Both the position numbers and the translations under genes were made by a program. Positions 47,122 through 56,376 of a DNA stretch of 64,000 bases are shown piece after piece. The stretch is from Aureococcus anophagefferens (lineage: Eukaryota; Sar; Pelagophyceae; Pelagomonadales; Pelagomonadaceae): the NCBI RefSeq assembly GCF_000186865.1, contig NW_008705562.1, positions 1,610,210 through 1,674,209 on the forward strand, read 5' to 3'. Below the pieces are notes generated by a model that ran no database searches, was not told where the DNA came from, and worked only from the letters and a program-made list of their open reading frames with translations. Positions within the stretch are counted from its first letter, which is position 1. Every line of letters begins with the position of its first letter.

Positions 47122-49190
47122 ATGGGGCGCTTCAGCTTCTTCCCGTCGCGGCTGCGCGAGAGCGTCGCGAGCGCGCGCGACGACGGCGACGGCGGTGCCA
47201 AGGCCGAGGAGGTGCGCGCCGCGGACCGCGCGACGCGCGGCGCGGCGCCCGTCGTCGACGCCGTCGTCGCGTCGGCGCCCAAGGACGACGACGAGCTGTC
47301 GCCGGAGTGCGCGGACTGGGCCGCCGAGGTGCGGGACCGCGGCGGCTACGCGCCGGCGTCGCCCAAGGCCGCGGAGGCCCGGGCCGCGCTCCGGAGCCTG
47401 CGGGCGCGCGTGCGCGTGACCCTCAGCGTCGCGCCCGACGACCTCGCGGCCCTCGAGCAGCTCGTGGACCGGCTGCTCGAGGCGGCGCGGCGCCTCGCGT
47501 GCCGGCCGTCGCACTTCGCGCCCGCGCTCGCGAGCCTCGACGTCCTGGAGCGGTGCGCGGTGCTGGCGGGCGACGTGCTCCGGGGCGCGACGCGGCGTCC
47601 CGAACGTATGCTGGCCTCGCGCGGCGACGAACCATCGCACCGGTAGGCAAGAAGGCCATGGACGCGCGCGACGCCTGGCTCGCGCGCGTCGACGACCTGC
47701 GCAAGCAGGTCCGCGCGTCCGCGAAGCTGCGCGCGTCCGCGCGCGCGGCGCCGAGCGCGCTCCGGCTCTCGCTCGCGGCCGTCGACGCGCACCTGCGGGC
47801 CGCGAGCGACGACGCGCTCGCGCGGAGCGCGGGCCTGCGGGCCGGCGCGAAGATCCTGGGCGGGCTCGTCAAGTCCGTGGCGAAGATGTCGCTCGACGGC
47901 GACCTCGTCAGCGGCTGCTTCGACGCGGGCGCGCTCGCCGTCGACGCCGCGCGGACGCGCGCCGCGCGGGACCTCGCGCGGCGCCTCGAGGTCGTAGCGA
48001 CGCTCCGGGGCGCGCTCGCGCGCGGCGGCGCGCCCGGGGACGTCCTCGAGGCGGCGTTTCGCGTCGACGGCGGCGCGACGCGCTGGGAGGTGCCCGCGGC
48101 GCTCGCGTGGCTCCTCGGCGACGTCGTCGAGGCCGCGGCCGCGCGCGCGGACGCCGCGGCGGGCGACGGCGACCGCGCCGCGGCGCTCGCGGTGGCCCGC
48201 GTCGCGCTCGAGGGCGACGGCGACGGCTTCGGGGGCCTCGCGGGCCTGCTCGCGCGCGGCGACGCGTCGCGTCTCGCCGAGGACGTCGACTCGGCCGCGC
48301 TGCGCCTCTCGCGGTGGGCCGAGGCGCTCGCGGGCGGCCAATCCTTCGAGGACTGGCTCGACGACGGCGCGGCGCTCGCCGCGGAGGCCTGCGACGCCGC
48401 CGTCGCGCGCGCCGCCGACGCGGCGTCGGCGGCGGCCGTGGACGGGCTCGCGCGGGCGTGGGCGCCCGGCGCGGCGGCGACGAGGAAGGCGCTCGAGGCG
48501 CTCGGGAAGGGGACGCTCGCGCCGCTCCGGGCGAACGCGGCCGCGGGGGCCCTGCGCGCGCCCGCGCCGCTCCTCGAGCGCGCGGCGGACGCGCTCGACG
48601 CCGCCGCGGGCCTCGACCCGGCCGCGGTCGTCGCCGGCGCGCTGGACCGCGTCCGGGACCTCGCGGTGGCCCGGCTCGACGCGGCCGTCGCCGACGCGGC
48701 CGCGCTCGCCGACGAGGCGGCCTACGGCGCGCTTCGGGGCGCGCTGGTGGAGGCGGCGGGCGCCGACGCCGCGCGGGCCGCGGCCGGGGCCTTCGTGCGG
48801 GCCGCGGGCGGCGCCGCGCGCGCGGCGGCGGCCGTCGCGGAGGTCTGCGGCGCGCTCCGGGCCGTCGCGGCGTCGTCGGTGCTCCGCGAGGCGGGCAAGC
48901 TCGGCTGCGGCGAGGTCGCGGCCGCCGTCGAGGCGTGCGTCGTCGCGCTGGAGGGGGCGGACGTCGCCGCGGCGCTCGCGGCGCGCGGCGCGGAGGTCGC
49001 GGAGGAGGCGCGGCGCCGCGGCGAGGCGCTCGCGCGCGGCGGCCCCGAGGCGGCCGCGGCCGCGGACGCCGTGCGCGCCGTCGCCCTGGACCTGCCGCTG
49101 CCGCTGGCGCCGCCCTGCGCCGTCGCGGACCTCGGCCCGCGGCTCAACGAGGCGGCCGTCGCCGCGCTCGCGGCCGCCGTCGACGGCGCC
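47122..49190 (+). CDS. Large Ala-rich helical protein, 3' end in the gap (two exons seen)
   Basis: Exon 1 (47122-47584, ATG MGRFSFFPSRLRES) and exon 2 (47647 to the gap at 49191) join as DVLRG to KKAMDARDAWLARVDDLRKQ, restoring a helical reading frame. The product so far is about 670 residues, nearly all Ala, Arg, Asp, Leu and Val with regular helix periodicity (CADWAAEVRDRGGYAP, ALEQLVDRLLEAARRLACRP, GAKILGGLVKSVAKMSLDGD). I do not recognise a family; vesicle-tethering or other helical-rod proteins are possible but unproven. The frame after the gap (49575-49718, ALGDAMAARAARRETWRC, EVAALVAKRL) may be its continuation. Confidence 0.6.
47585..47646 (+). mobile_element. Introner, family A, decayed, 62 bp GC-AG intron
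   Basis: It contains CGGCGTCCCG near its start and GACGAACCATCGCACCGGTAG at its end, matching the ends of the copy at 59091-59170 (GATGAACCATCGGTACCG). The duplication is decayed (GCGCGACG and GCAAGAAG). Splicing restores RGKKAMDARD. Confidence 0.7.
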
Positions 49191-49574
49191 NNNNNNNNNN
49201 NNNNNNNNNNNNNNNNNNNNNNNNNNNNNNNNNNNNNNNNNNNNNNNNNNNNNNNNNNNNNNNNNNNNNNNNNNNNNNNNNNNNNNNNNNNNNNNNNNNN
49301 NNNNNNNNNNNNNNNNNNNNNNNNNNNNNNNNNNNNNNNNNNNNNNNNNNNNNNNNNNNNNNNNNNNNNNNNNNNNNNNNNNNNNNNNNNNNNNNNNNNN
49401 NNNNNNNNNNNNNNNNNNNNNNNNNNNNNNNNNNNNNNNNNNNNNNNNNNNNNNNNNNNNNNNNNNNNNNNNNNNNNNNNNNNNNNNNNNNNNNNNNNNN
49501 NNNNNNNNNNNNNNNNNNNNNNNNNNNNNNNNNNNNNNNNNNNNNNNNNNNNNNNNNNNNNNNNNNNNNNNNNN
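49191..49574. other. Assembly gap (384 Ns)
   Basis: A run of N follows the Ala-rich gene and precedes an orphan dynein C-terminus; the two sides need not belong to the same gene. Confidence 0.99.
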
Positions 49575-50108
49575 ACGAAGGAGGACTTGATCGACGACGA
49601 CGGCGACGAGCTCTCGGCGCGCTCGGCGGCGCGCTCGGCGACGCGATGGCCGCGCGCGCGGCGCGGCGCGAGACCTGGCGCTGCCGCGAGGTCGCGGCCC
49701 TCGTCGCGAAGCGCCTAGGGGGAGATATGGGCCGCGACGACGCGCGTGAGCTGGACCCGCCATCGAAGTCCCGGCGACGTCACCGACGCCGACGCCGCGA
49801 GGCCGGGCGCGCACGTCCACGGCCTCGCGCTCTACGGCGCGGCGCTCGACGCCGACGGCGGCCTCGAGGAGATCCGGCGGCCCGACGTGGAATTCGAGCG
49901 CGCGGGCGTGCTCTACGTCTCCGCGCGCGTCGCGGACGACCCGGGCCCCGGCGTCTACGAGGCGCCGGCCTATCGGACCAAACACCGCAAAGCGGAGGAC
50001 CTGCTCTTCGTCGTTCGATTTATGTGCGGCGCCGACCGGCGGAAGTGGCTCATCCGCGGGCCCTGCCTCGCGCTGGACGGTTCGCCTTCGGGTGACGCGT
50101 CGGGCTAA
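49575..50108 (+). CDS. Dynein heavy chain C-terminal domain, orphan 5' partial
   Basis: Downstream of the gap, the frame ending at 50108 encodes PGAHVHGLALYGAALDADGG, then GVYEAPAYRTKHRKAEDLLF and RKWLIRGPCLALDG. This follows the end of the dynein heavy chain: the V-x-G-L-x-L-x-G-A strand, the YxxPxYKT motif and the WIxRGxALL finish. Dynein heavy chains are about 4,500 residues, so nearly all of the motor is missing. In this frame a TAG at 49716-49718 precedes GGGEIWAATTRVSWTRH, so CGCCTAG may be a splice acceptor. The earlier sequence 49575-49715 reads better in another frame and may belong to the Ala-rich gene. It is either a real exon of a gene collapsed in the gap, or a relic. Confidence 0.65.
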
Positions 50109-50231
50109 TTATAGTGTGTGTTGTACTTAGTTATAGTGCCGGTGGTCTCCAGAGCCTGAGTTGTACTTGCCTTGAAAGGTTGCCTTGAATTAGGACCCGG
50201 ACCACGCAAGGTACCGGTCTGAACAACTGGC

Positions 50232-51704
50232 TTACGACCCCCCCTCGTCGCGCTCCTCCTGGGCGTAGCCCGAGGCGACGCCCGTGCGGCCCTCGACGGC
50301 GGGCCGCACGGGCGTCTCGCCGCGGGCGACCTCGAGGCCGCGCCAGTCGCGCGCGTTGAGGAAGTCCGCCGCCGCGGACTTCCACGCGACGACGGCGGTC
50401 TCCGCGTCGTCGTCGTCGTCGTAGGCGAGGCGCACGCGGCGGTCCGCGAAGGCGTCGCCCGCGTGGCCCGCGGAGAGGTCGAAGGTCGGCGCGTCGTCGT
50501 CGTCGGCGGCGGCGGCCTCGCGTTCCTCGGCGACGGCGACGTCGCCGAGGTCGCACGAGTAGAAGGGCGCGTCCTCCGGGAGCCAGTCCGCGTCCCCCAG
50601 CACGACGGCGAGCTCGTTGGGCGAGATGAGGGGCGCGTTCGACTCCGCCGCGAGCGCGTCGAGCAGGCCGTGGTCCGCGCCGACGATGACGAACGCCTCG
50701 AGCTCCGCGAAGTTCGCGAGCTTCGTGGGCGTCACGGGCCCGACGGCGAGGACGTAGGACGACCGGCCCGCGGCGCGCAGGGCCGCGTCGCAGCTCGCCG
50801 CGACCTCGGACACGTCCCTGAGCCGCCCCGCGGCCGCCGCGCAGACGCCCCAGCGCGTCGCGCGGCGCGCGCGCGACAGCGCGTGGTGCCGCTTCGCGAG
50901 CGCGCGCGCCGCGGTCCGGCGCGCGCCGTCGGCGCCGAAGGTGCGGTCCGGTCGGAGCGGGTCGACGACGGCCAGGGCGCCGCCGACGCAGCCCGCGCAG
51001 CGCAGCGCCGCCGCGCCGCCGAGCCGCGTCGACGCCGCGCCGACGAGCGCGACCCGCCGCCGCCGGAGGTCGGCCTCCGCGTCGAGGGGCGCGACGAGGC
51101 CCGCGACGTTGAGCGCGGGGCCGGCGTCCGGCGGCGCGTCCTCGCCGGGCCCGACGCGCGCGTGCCGCGGAAGCGCGCTCGCGACGACGGCGACGCCGAG
51201 GTCCGCGGCGACGAGGTCCGCGACCGCGACCGCGACCGCCGCGTACTCGGGCGCCGCGAGGAGCAAGACGTCGGCGGCCGCGTCGGCCTCGTCCTCGGAC
51301 AAGGCCCGCAGCGCCGCGCCCGCCGCCGCGGCGACGGCCGCGGCGTCGGCGGCCGGCCGCGGCCCGACGACGAAGAGCACGGGCGGCGCGCCGGCCGGCG
51401 CCGCCGCGAGGCAGTCGGGCCCGTAGTGGACGATGGCGTCGGCGTCGACGTGCGCCGCCGCGACGCAGTCCACGGCGCCGCCGGGCGCCGGGTCCCCGAG
51501 CACGTAGACCTCGGGCTTCGGGTCCGGTAAAAACGCCTCGAGCTCCATGGCCACGGCCGGCGACAGGGAGAGCAGCGCGTCCGGGAACTGCAGCGCGAGG
51601 CGCTTGCAGGCCGCGTGCGCGACGAAGCGCGCCACTCTCTCGTACTCGAAGTCCGCGGCGCGCGTCGCGGAGGAGCCCTCCGAGGAGGGCACGATTGACG
51701 CCAT
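50232..51704 (-). CDS. DPH2: DPH2-like diphthamide biosynthesis protein
   Basis: From ATG 51704 the protein has 490 residues. It follows the Dph1/Dph2 radical-SAM-like fold: YERVARFVAHAACKRLALQF, then VYVLGDPAPGGAVDCVAAAH and ADAIVHYGPDCLA, corresponding to the DxxYGxCCVDE and HYGxxCL motifs that position the Fe-S cluster. Later come RSSYVLAVGPVTPTKLANF and EAFVIVGADHGLLD, and PLISPNELAVVLGDADW, typical of the third domain. The first Cys motif is changed from the Dph1 pattern, which fits Dph2, the partner subunit. Dph1-Dph2 transfers a 3-amino-3-carboxypropyl group from SAM to a His of elongation factor 2. The C-terminus is acidic (DDDDDAET) with WRGLEVARGETPVRPAVEGR, resembling the conserved end of the family (YEGLE). 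It is divergent from the kinase gene. Confidence 0.88.
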   Translation of the reverse strand: MASIVPSSEGSSATRAADFEYERVARFVAHAACKRLALQFPDALLSLSPAVAMELEAFLPDPKPEVYVLGDPAPGGAVDCVAAAHVDADAIVHYGPDCLAAAPAGAPPVLFVVGPRPAADAAAVAAAAGAALRALSEDEADAAADVLLLAAPEYAAVAVAVADLVAADLGVAVVASALPRHARVGPGEDAPPDAGPALNVAGLVAPLDAEADLRRRRVALVGAASTRLGGAAALRCAGCVGGALAVVDPLRPDRTFGADGARRTAARALAKRHHALSRARRATRWGVCAAAAGRLRDVSEVAASCDAALRAAGRSSYVLAVGPVTPTKLANFAELEAFVIVGADHGLLDALAAESNAPLISPNELAVVLGDADWLPEDAPFYSCDLGDVAVAEEREAAAADDDDAPTFDLSAGHAGDAFADRRVRLAYDDDDDAETAVVAWKSAAADFLNARDWRGLEVARGETPVRPAVEGRTGVASGYAQEERDEGGS

Positions 51705-51816
51705 CAGTCTCCTCCTCGCCAGCTGCACCAAGGTCTTGTCGCCAAGTTTACCTTCATCAAAGGCTGCCCCGCCTCAGCCCCAGCATCGAAGTCGACTATC
51801 ACCGCCACCATCCGCC
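51705..51816. promoter_or_regulatory. Divergent promoter between DPH2 and the kinase-oxygenase gene
   Basis: The 112 bp interval includes CAAAGGCTGCCCC (51758-51770), a motif also present upstream of the genes at 26998 and 45825. There is no TATA box. Confidence 0.45.
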
Positions 51817-53818
51817 ATGAACATGATCAATCAAGCGCTGTGCGGGCCGCCGCGGCCGCCGCCGGAGACGCGCCTCAAGAAGACGGAGGACCGCCTCGAG
51901 GCGCACTTCGCCAACGTGACGTTTGAATCGGCCATCGACACGCGCTGCGTCGAGGACGAGGCGGCGAAGCGGCTCGGGGAGGTGGGGACATTTTTGAAGA
52001 TCCCGGCGGAGGAGATCACGGTGCTGGGGAAGATCGGCGAGGGCACGGAGAAGCGCGTCTTCGAGGCGCTCTGGAAGGGGCAGCGCGTCGCGGCGCTGGA
52101 GATCTTCGGCCCGTCGATGGCCTGGGAGCTCCACGTCCAGAAGCGCATCTGCGAGCACGCCGTGCTCGGGACGCACCCCCACGTCGTGCGCATCTACGGC
52201 GCGACGGACGACGACCGCTACATCTTGAACGAGTACGCGCCGCTCGGGTCGCTCACGAATTACGACGGGTCGCCGAGCGTGCTCTCGAGGCGCTGCCCGC
52301 CCTACGCCCACTACCCGTCGGCGAAGCTCCTCGCGGCCGCGGCGCTCCAGGTCGCCGAGGCCGCCGCGGCGTTCTACGACGCGGGGCTGCTCCACCGCGA
52401 CCTCGCGGCGCGGAACGTGCTCGCGTTCGCCTTCGACGACCGCGACGTCCTGGTCAAGCTCACGGACTTTGGGCTCGTCGCCGACCGCCGGCTGACCGTC
52501 GGCGGCGCGTCGACGCTCCTGACGGCGCCCTACAAGTACGGCTGGCCGGAGAAGCACGCGATGGGCACGCGGTGGATGGCGCCCGAGGCGATGCCCGACG
52601 GCGACTTCGCCTTCGACGACAAGACGGAGATCTACGGGCTCGGCGTCGTGCTCTGGGAGCTCTTCTCCCTGGGCGCCGTGCCCTACGGGGACCTGCGCAA
52701 CGACGCGATCCCCGCGGCGAAGCGGAGCGGCGCGGCGCCCGACGTCGGCGAGCTCGCCCGGACGCGCGGCGCGGCGACGCCCGCGGTGAGGAAGGTGCTG
52801 GCGGCCTGCGTGGAGCAGTTCGCCGCGAACCGGCCGACCTACGCGGAGCTCGCGGCGTCGCTCCGGCGGCTCCGCGACAGCGACGGCGCGACGGCGCGCG
52901 ACATGGCCGCGCCCGACGCGAGCTGGACGCCCCTGAGCCCGCGGGTCGCGGCGCTGGACCCGGCCTACGCCCTGGACCCCCGGGCCCTGGCCCTCGCCGC
53001 CGCGCCGCTGCCCGTGTCGGACCTCGCGGCGTTCGGCGTGAAGCGGCACGTGCTCGCGGCGTCGGGCGACGCGGTCTTCGCCGTGCCCCTCCTCTCCGAG
53101 GCCTTCTGCGACGACCTCGTCGAGGAGCTCGTCGCCTTCCACCGCAGCGGCCGCGAGACGTCGCGCGCGAACAGCAACAACCGCCACTCGATGCGCGTCG
53201 TCGAGCTCGGCTGGGCGCTGTGTGGAAATCAAACATTCAAACCGACTTCAATGTGCGCGTATTCGACAGTTTCGATGCAAGCTCTTTGGCTGCGCTTCGA
53301 GAACTCGACGAGAGCAATCGATTCGTCCAAAAATCAGCCGAATCGACTTCGATTTGACCGAGATAGAGAGGTTTGAAGTTTTGCTGGACGCGTCCATTCC
53401 ACTGGTTTATTTCCACACAGGCTGGGCGGGCTTCCTCGAGCCGCTCGTCGCCGGCTTCGCCGCGCCCCTCTCGGACGCGCTCTACGGCGCGAAGAAGCGC
53501 ACGGGCAAGCGCAACGCCCTCAAGTTCGCCCACGCCCACACGGTCCACCGCGTCTGCGAGGACCACGCGCGGCGGTCGCCGCTGCCGGGCAGCAACCGCG
53601 GCTCCAAGCACACGGACCAGGCCGCGCTGACGCTCAACGTCAACATCGGCGGCGAGTGGAAGGGCGGCGGCGTCAAGTTCTTCGACGACGCCGGGAACTC
53701 CATCCTCGTGCCCAACGAGCGCGGCCGCGCGCTCGTCCACCCGGGCCGCCTCGTCCACCAGGGCACGAAGCTCACCGAGGGCTACCGCCTCAACCTCGTC
53801 ATCTGGACGAACCGGTAA
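51817..53818 (+). CDS. Fusion of a protein-kinase-like domain and a PLOD-type 2-oxoglutarate/Fe(II) oxygenase (two exons)
   Basis: Exons 51817-53209 and 53421-53818 encode 596 residues. Residues of about 65-360 are a protein kinase domain: GEGTEKRVFEALWKG (glycine loop), HRDLAARNVL (about 194), LTDFGLV (about 217), RWMAPEAM (about 255) and IYGLGVVLWELFSLG, close to tyrosine-kinase-like kinases. The ATP-anchoring VAxK lysine is absent: the strand reads RVAALEIF. Residues of about 440-596 are a 2OG-Fe(II) oxygenase: HTDQAALTLNVNIGG (HxD), GGGVKFF, and ALVHPGRLVHQGTKLTEGYR with the distal His and the Arg that binds 2-oxoglutarate, as in lysyl hydroxylases (PLOD). The introner lies in the oxygenase part, after RVVELGWA. 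The substrate is unknown; there is no signal peptide, so the protein is probably cytosolic, unlike animal PLOD. Confidence 0.85.
53210..53420 (+). mobile_element. Introner, family B, 211 bp, in the kinase-oxygenase gene
   Basis: It begins CTGTGTGGAAATC after an exact 8 bp duplication (GCTGGGCG) and ends ATTTCCACACAG before the second copy. Length and interior agree with the copy at 11106-11316. The first 8 bases of the intron as spliced (GC donor) are the duplication. A GTGG donor inside the terminal repeat would keep frame but add four residues. Confidence 0.93.
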
Positions 53819-53888
53819 CAATCCGCGAGCCGCACGGACCACAGTCGGAGGGCCTTTACACGGGGGGGTGGGCGCGGGGGCTGTCGCG

Positions 53889-54401
53889 TCAGCCTTCCGC
53901 GGGGGCTGGGTTGAAGCAGCCGCAGGACGGGTCGCCGTCGGCCTCGTAGGCCGCCTCCGCGGCGATGGGCTCCGGGCTCGGCTCTAGCTCGTCGATGCCG
54001 TCGATGACGGGCGCGACCTCCTCCACCTTCGCGGGCGCCGCTTCCGCGACGACGGCCGCCTCGACGTCCTTCGCCGGCTCCGAAGGCGCGATGTCGCGGT
54101 TTTTGTAGATGAAGTAGAGCAGGCCGATGAACAGCAGGACTAGGACGACGCACACGCCCTCGCCTATGGACTCGTACTCAGGAGAAGGGAAATCGATCGC
54201 TGCCAAAACGGGAAGCTTGGCCGAGAGGCTCTCGGGCAGCGACCGCGGGAGCGCGCGCGTGGGATCGGCAGCCAAGAGGGACGCGCGCGCGACGCACCCA
54301 GACCATTCATGGCACCAGCCAACAAAAACGTTCGACGAGGTGGGCCAAACAAGGATGGCAAAAATCGTACAGCACCACCCGATACATGCAGGGACGCACA
54401 A
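53889..54401 (-). CDS. Small single-pass membrane protein with acidic tail
   Basis: The 170-residue frame has a hydrophobic N-terminus (MCVPACIGWCCTIFAILVW) and a clear membrane helix (VCVVLVLLFIGLLYFIYKN, about residues 83-101). A cytosolic Ala/Glu/Val-rich acidic tail follows, ending in a Cys-containing stretch (DPSCGCFNPAPAEG). No domain is recognised. The lumenal part between the two hydrophobic segments is short. The start is uncertain: the first 40 residues may be non-coding, and a shorter protein with only the second helix is possible. It lies between the kinase-oxygenase gene and a 51 bp duplicated sequence. Confidence 0.5.
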   Translation of the reverse strand: MCVPACIGWCCTIFAILVWPTSSNVFVGWCHEWSGCVARASLLAADPTRALPRSLPESLSAKLPVLAAIDFPSPEYESIGEGVCVVLVLLFIGLLYFIYKNRDIAPSEPAKDVEAAVVAEAAPAKVEEVAPVIDGIDELEPSPEPIAAEAAYEADGDPSCGCFNPAPAEG

Positions 54402-54404
54402 ACA

Positions 54405-54526
54405 TCAACACGCGAGGCCTCCATGCAGACTTCCACGCAGTGCGGCGCCACAAGTATTAGGTCACCAGTGGGAATTCAACACGCGAGGCCTCCATGCAGA
54501 CTTCCACGCAGTGCGGCGCCACAAGT
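54405..54526. repeat. 51 bp direct repeat, two exact copies
   Basis: Positions 54405-54455 and 54476-54526 are identical (starting TCAACACGCGAGGCCTCCAT and ending CGGCGCCACAAGT), separated by 20 bp. The repeat lies in the interval between two minus-strand genes and includes a short GCGGCGCCAC stretch that recurs once more after the second copy (GTGGCGCCAC). It is a recent tandem duplication. Confidence 0.9.
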
Positions 54527-54557
54527 GGACTTACAAGTGGCGCCACTTTGACAAGCC

Positions 54558-55690
54558 TTAGATCCGCGCGGAGGCCGGCGCGTCGAAGACGCCGAGGGCC
54601 AGCCAGGCGGCGGCGGCGAGGAGGGCCGGCACGAGGTAGAGGGGCGCGAGGGGCGCCTCGACCTGGATCGAGTCGCCCGCGCCGAGGGACACGGCGCCGA
54701 GGGGCGCCCACGCGTTCGCCGCGCCGAGCGCGACGACGGGCGCGGTCCACGTGTCCGTCGCGCTGCAGGTGACGACGGACACGACCGCGAAGTCGCGGAC
54801 CTTGAACTGGCCCGGCGCGTTCGCGAGCGCCCTGGCGGCGACGCGCCGCGAGCTCGCGAGGCCGGCCTTGACGAGGTAGTCCGCCGTCACGGCGCCGCCC
54901 GGCGGCGCGTCGACGACGGCCGGGTTCGTCGCGAGGGCCGCGAGGACCAGGCCCGCGGCGTAGATGGGCGCGCGCGGCGGCGGGCGGAAGCACGCGTACG
55001 CGGCCGCGCCGCCGCAGAGCAGCGCCGCGCGGCCCTCGGCGTCGAGCGTCGCGAGAAGCGACGCCGCGCCCCCCCAGAGCTTTTCGAGAGAGAAGCTGTC
55101 CGGCGACGGGCCGACGACGCCCGCGACGACGAGCGGCCCGAAGACGACGAGGCCCCGGAGCCTCCCGCGCGCGTCGCCGGGAGAACCGAGGTGCGCGAGG
55201 CCCGCGGCGGCGGCCGCCGCGCGCGCGAGCTTCGTCGCCGGCGGCTGGCTTCGCCAGGCCGAGATCCACGCGCCGGCGGCCTCGCTCCGCCGGCTCGCCG
55301 CGGCCAAGCCCAGCTCGAGCGCCGCGCGGAGCACGGAGAGCGCGTCGACGCGCCACGTCGTCTGCCGGTCGTTCGGCACCTCGTACTTGCGCGCGAGCTT
55401 GGCGTAGAGCTGCGCCTCGCTGCCGGCGTACTTCTCGAGGATCGACGGCACGCCCTCGAGCTTCTCCGGCGCGTGGGCGCCGTAGAACCGGCAGAGCCGC
55501 GCGCCGTGGACGACGGGCGCGACGGCCGGCGGCAGCGCGTCGAGGTGGCCCACGTACTGCAGGCCCACGGCGACGAGCACGACGAGCGCCGACAGCGAGC
55601 TGATGAGTTGCGACGATGCGTTGCAGCGCGCGCGGCCAGCGGCGCGAGAGGCGCGAGATCTGCCACTTGGAGCTGAGAGCTTGTGNCGAG
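54558..55690 (-). CDS. Unknown multi-pass membrane protein
   Basis: The frame runs to the stop at 54558 through about 375 residues; the N-terminus is uncertain because N bases fall at 55686, 55721 and 55746 and no ATG precedes the first helix in this frame. It has hydrophobic segments at LISSLSALVVLVAVGLQYVG, then near the middle (LRGLVVFGPLVVAGVVG) and at the C-terminus (PLYLVPALLAAAAWLALGVF). The stretch CRFYGAHAPEKLEGVPSILE, then YAGSEAQLYAKLARKYEVP, looks like a conserved helical module of stramenopile proteins, but I cannot name it. Localisation is likely the ER or another internal membrane. Real coding is supported by absence of stops and by these patterns. Confidence 0.6.
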
Positions 55691-55774
55691 GGAAACATGC
55701 AGTAATATTGAACCGATTATNTACGCCGCGCCAGCGCCGAAACAANATCGGGGCAGCCCGAGAACAAGTTGTCC

Positions 55775-56311
55775 ATGCCCGCCGCCAAGCGCACGCTGAC
55801 CAAATCGTCCATGGCCGCCGCCAAGCGCACGCTGCGCGCGCCGCTGCCTGCCGTCGCGCGCGCGGCCGCCTCGGCGAAGCGCACGCTGCGCAGCTGCCTC
55901 CGCGCGCCGTCGCGGCCGTCGCAGCCGCCCGAGATGCGCAGCTGCCTCCGCGCGCCGTCGCGGCCGTCGCAGCCGCCCGAGATGCGCAGCTGCCTGCGCG
56001 CGCGCTTCTCGCTGGCGCCGCCGCAGCACCTGCGCGGCGACCAGTCCCCCGGCACGCTCTTCGCCGACGTGGAGATGGAGATCCTCGACGTGGCGACGCC
56101 GCGGCCGCCGAAGCGCTTCCGCTTCGCCGGCGCGGTCGCCGCGCCCGGCGACGGCTTCCAAGAGTCGTTCCACTGCGGCGCGCTCACGCGCGACGAGCTC
56201 CGGTCGCCGCCGCCCTGCGCCCCCTCCGCCGACGACCTCGGCGACGACGACCACGACTGGCACATGGAGCTCGCCTCCGCGCCGTCGTTCGGCTTCGCGT
56301 CGCGCTCCTAG
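55775..56311 (+). CDS. Small repeat protein with RSCLRAPSRPSQPPE units
   Basis: ATG 55775 starts a 178-residue protein. The N-terminal half has three AAKRTL/SAKRTL units and two and a half copies of a 16-residue unit (RSCLRAPSRPSQPPEM), encoded by a 48 bp tandem repeat. The second half is acidic (FADVEMEILDVATPRPPKRF, DDLGDDDHDWHMELASAPSF). Such basic Ser/Arg repeats followed by acidic tails suggest a regulatory, phosphorylated, disordered protein; no domain is recognised. There is no membrane helix. It diverges from the preceding gene with GGGGCAGCC at 55750-55758 upstream. The convergent TRP gene ends 65 bp downstream. Confidence 0.65.
   Translation: MPAAKRTLTKSSMAAAKRTLRAPLPAVARAAASAKRTLRSCLRAPSRPSQPPEMRSCLRAPSRPSQPPEMRSCLRARFSLAPPQHLRGDQSPGTLFADVEMEILDVATPRPPKRFRFAGAVAAPGDGFQESFHCGALTRDELRSPPPCAPSADDLGDDDHDWHMELASAPSFGFASRS
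55890..56000 (+). repeat. 48 bp coding tandem repeat, about 2.3 copies
   Basis: Two exact copies at 55890-55937 and 55938-55985, with a partial third from 55986, encode the 16-residue unit of the small repeat protein. Identity at every base suggests a recent duplication. Confidence 0.9.
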
Positions 56312-56376
56312 GAACCTTCCCGGTCGCCGCGGCCGCCGCCCGACCCCCGCGCGCCGCGCCACGTAGCACACGCACC

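Noticed and set aside
56057..56130. PP1-docking RVxF motif (KRFRF) in the small repeat protein
   Set aside because: The hydrophobic first position is F instead of V or I, and the context gives no other support.
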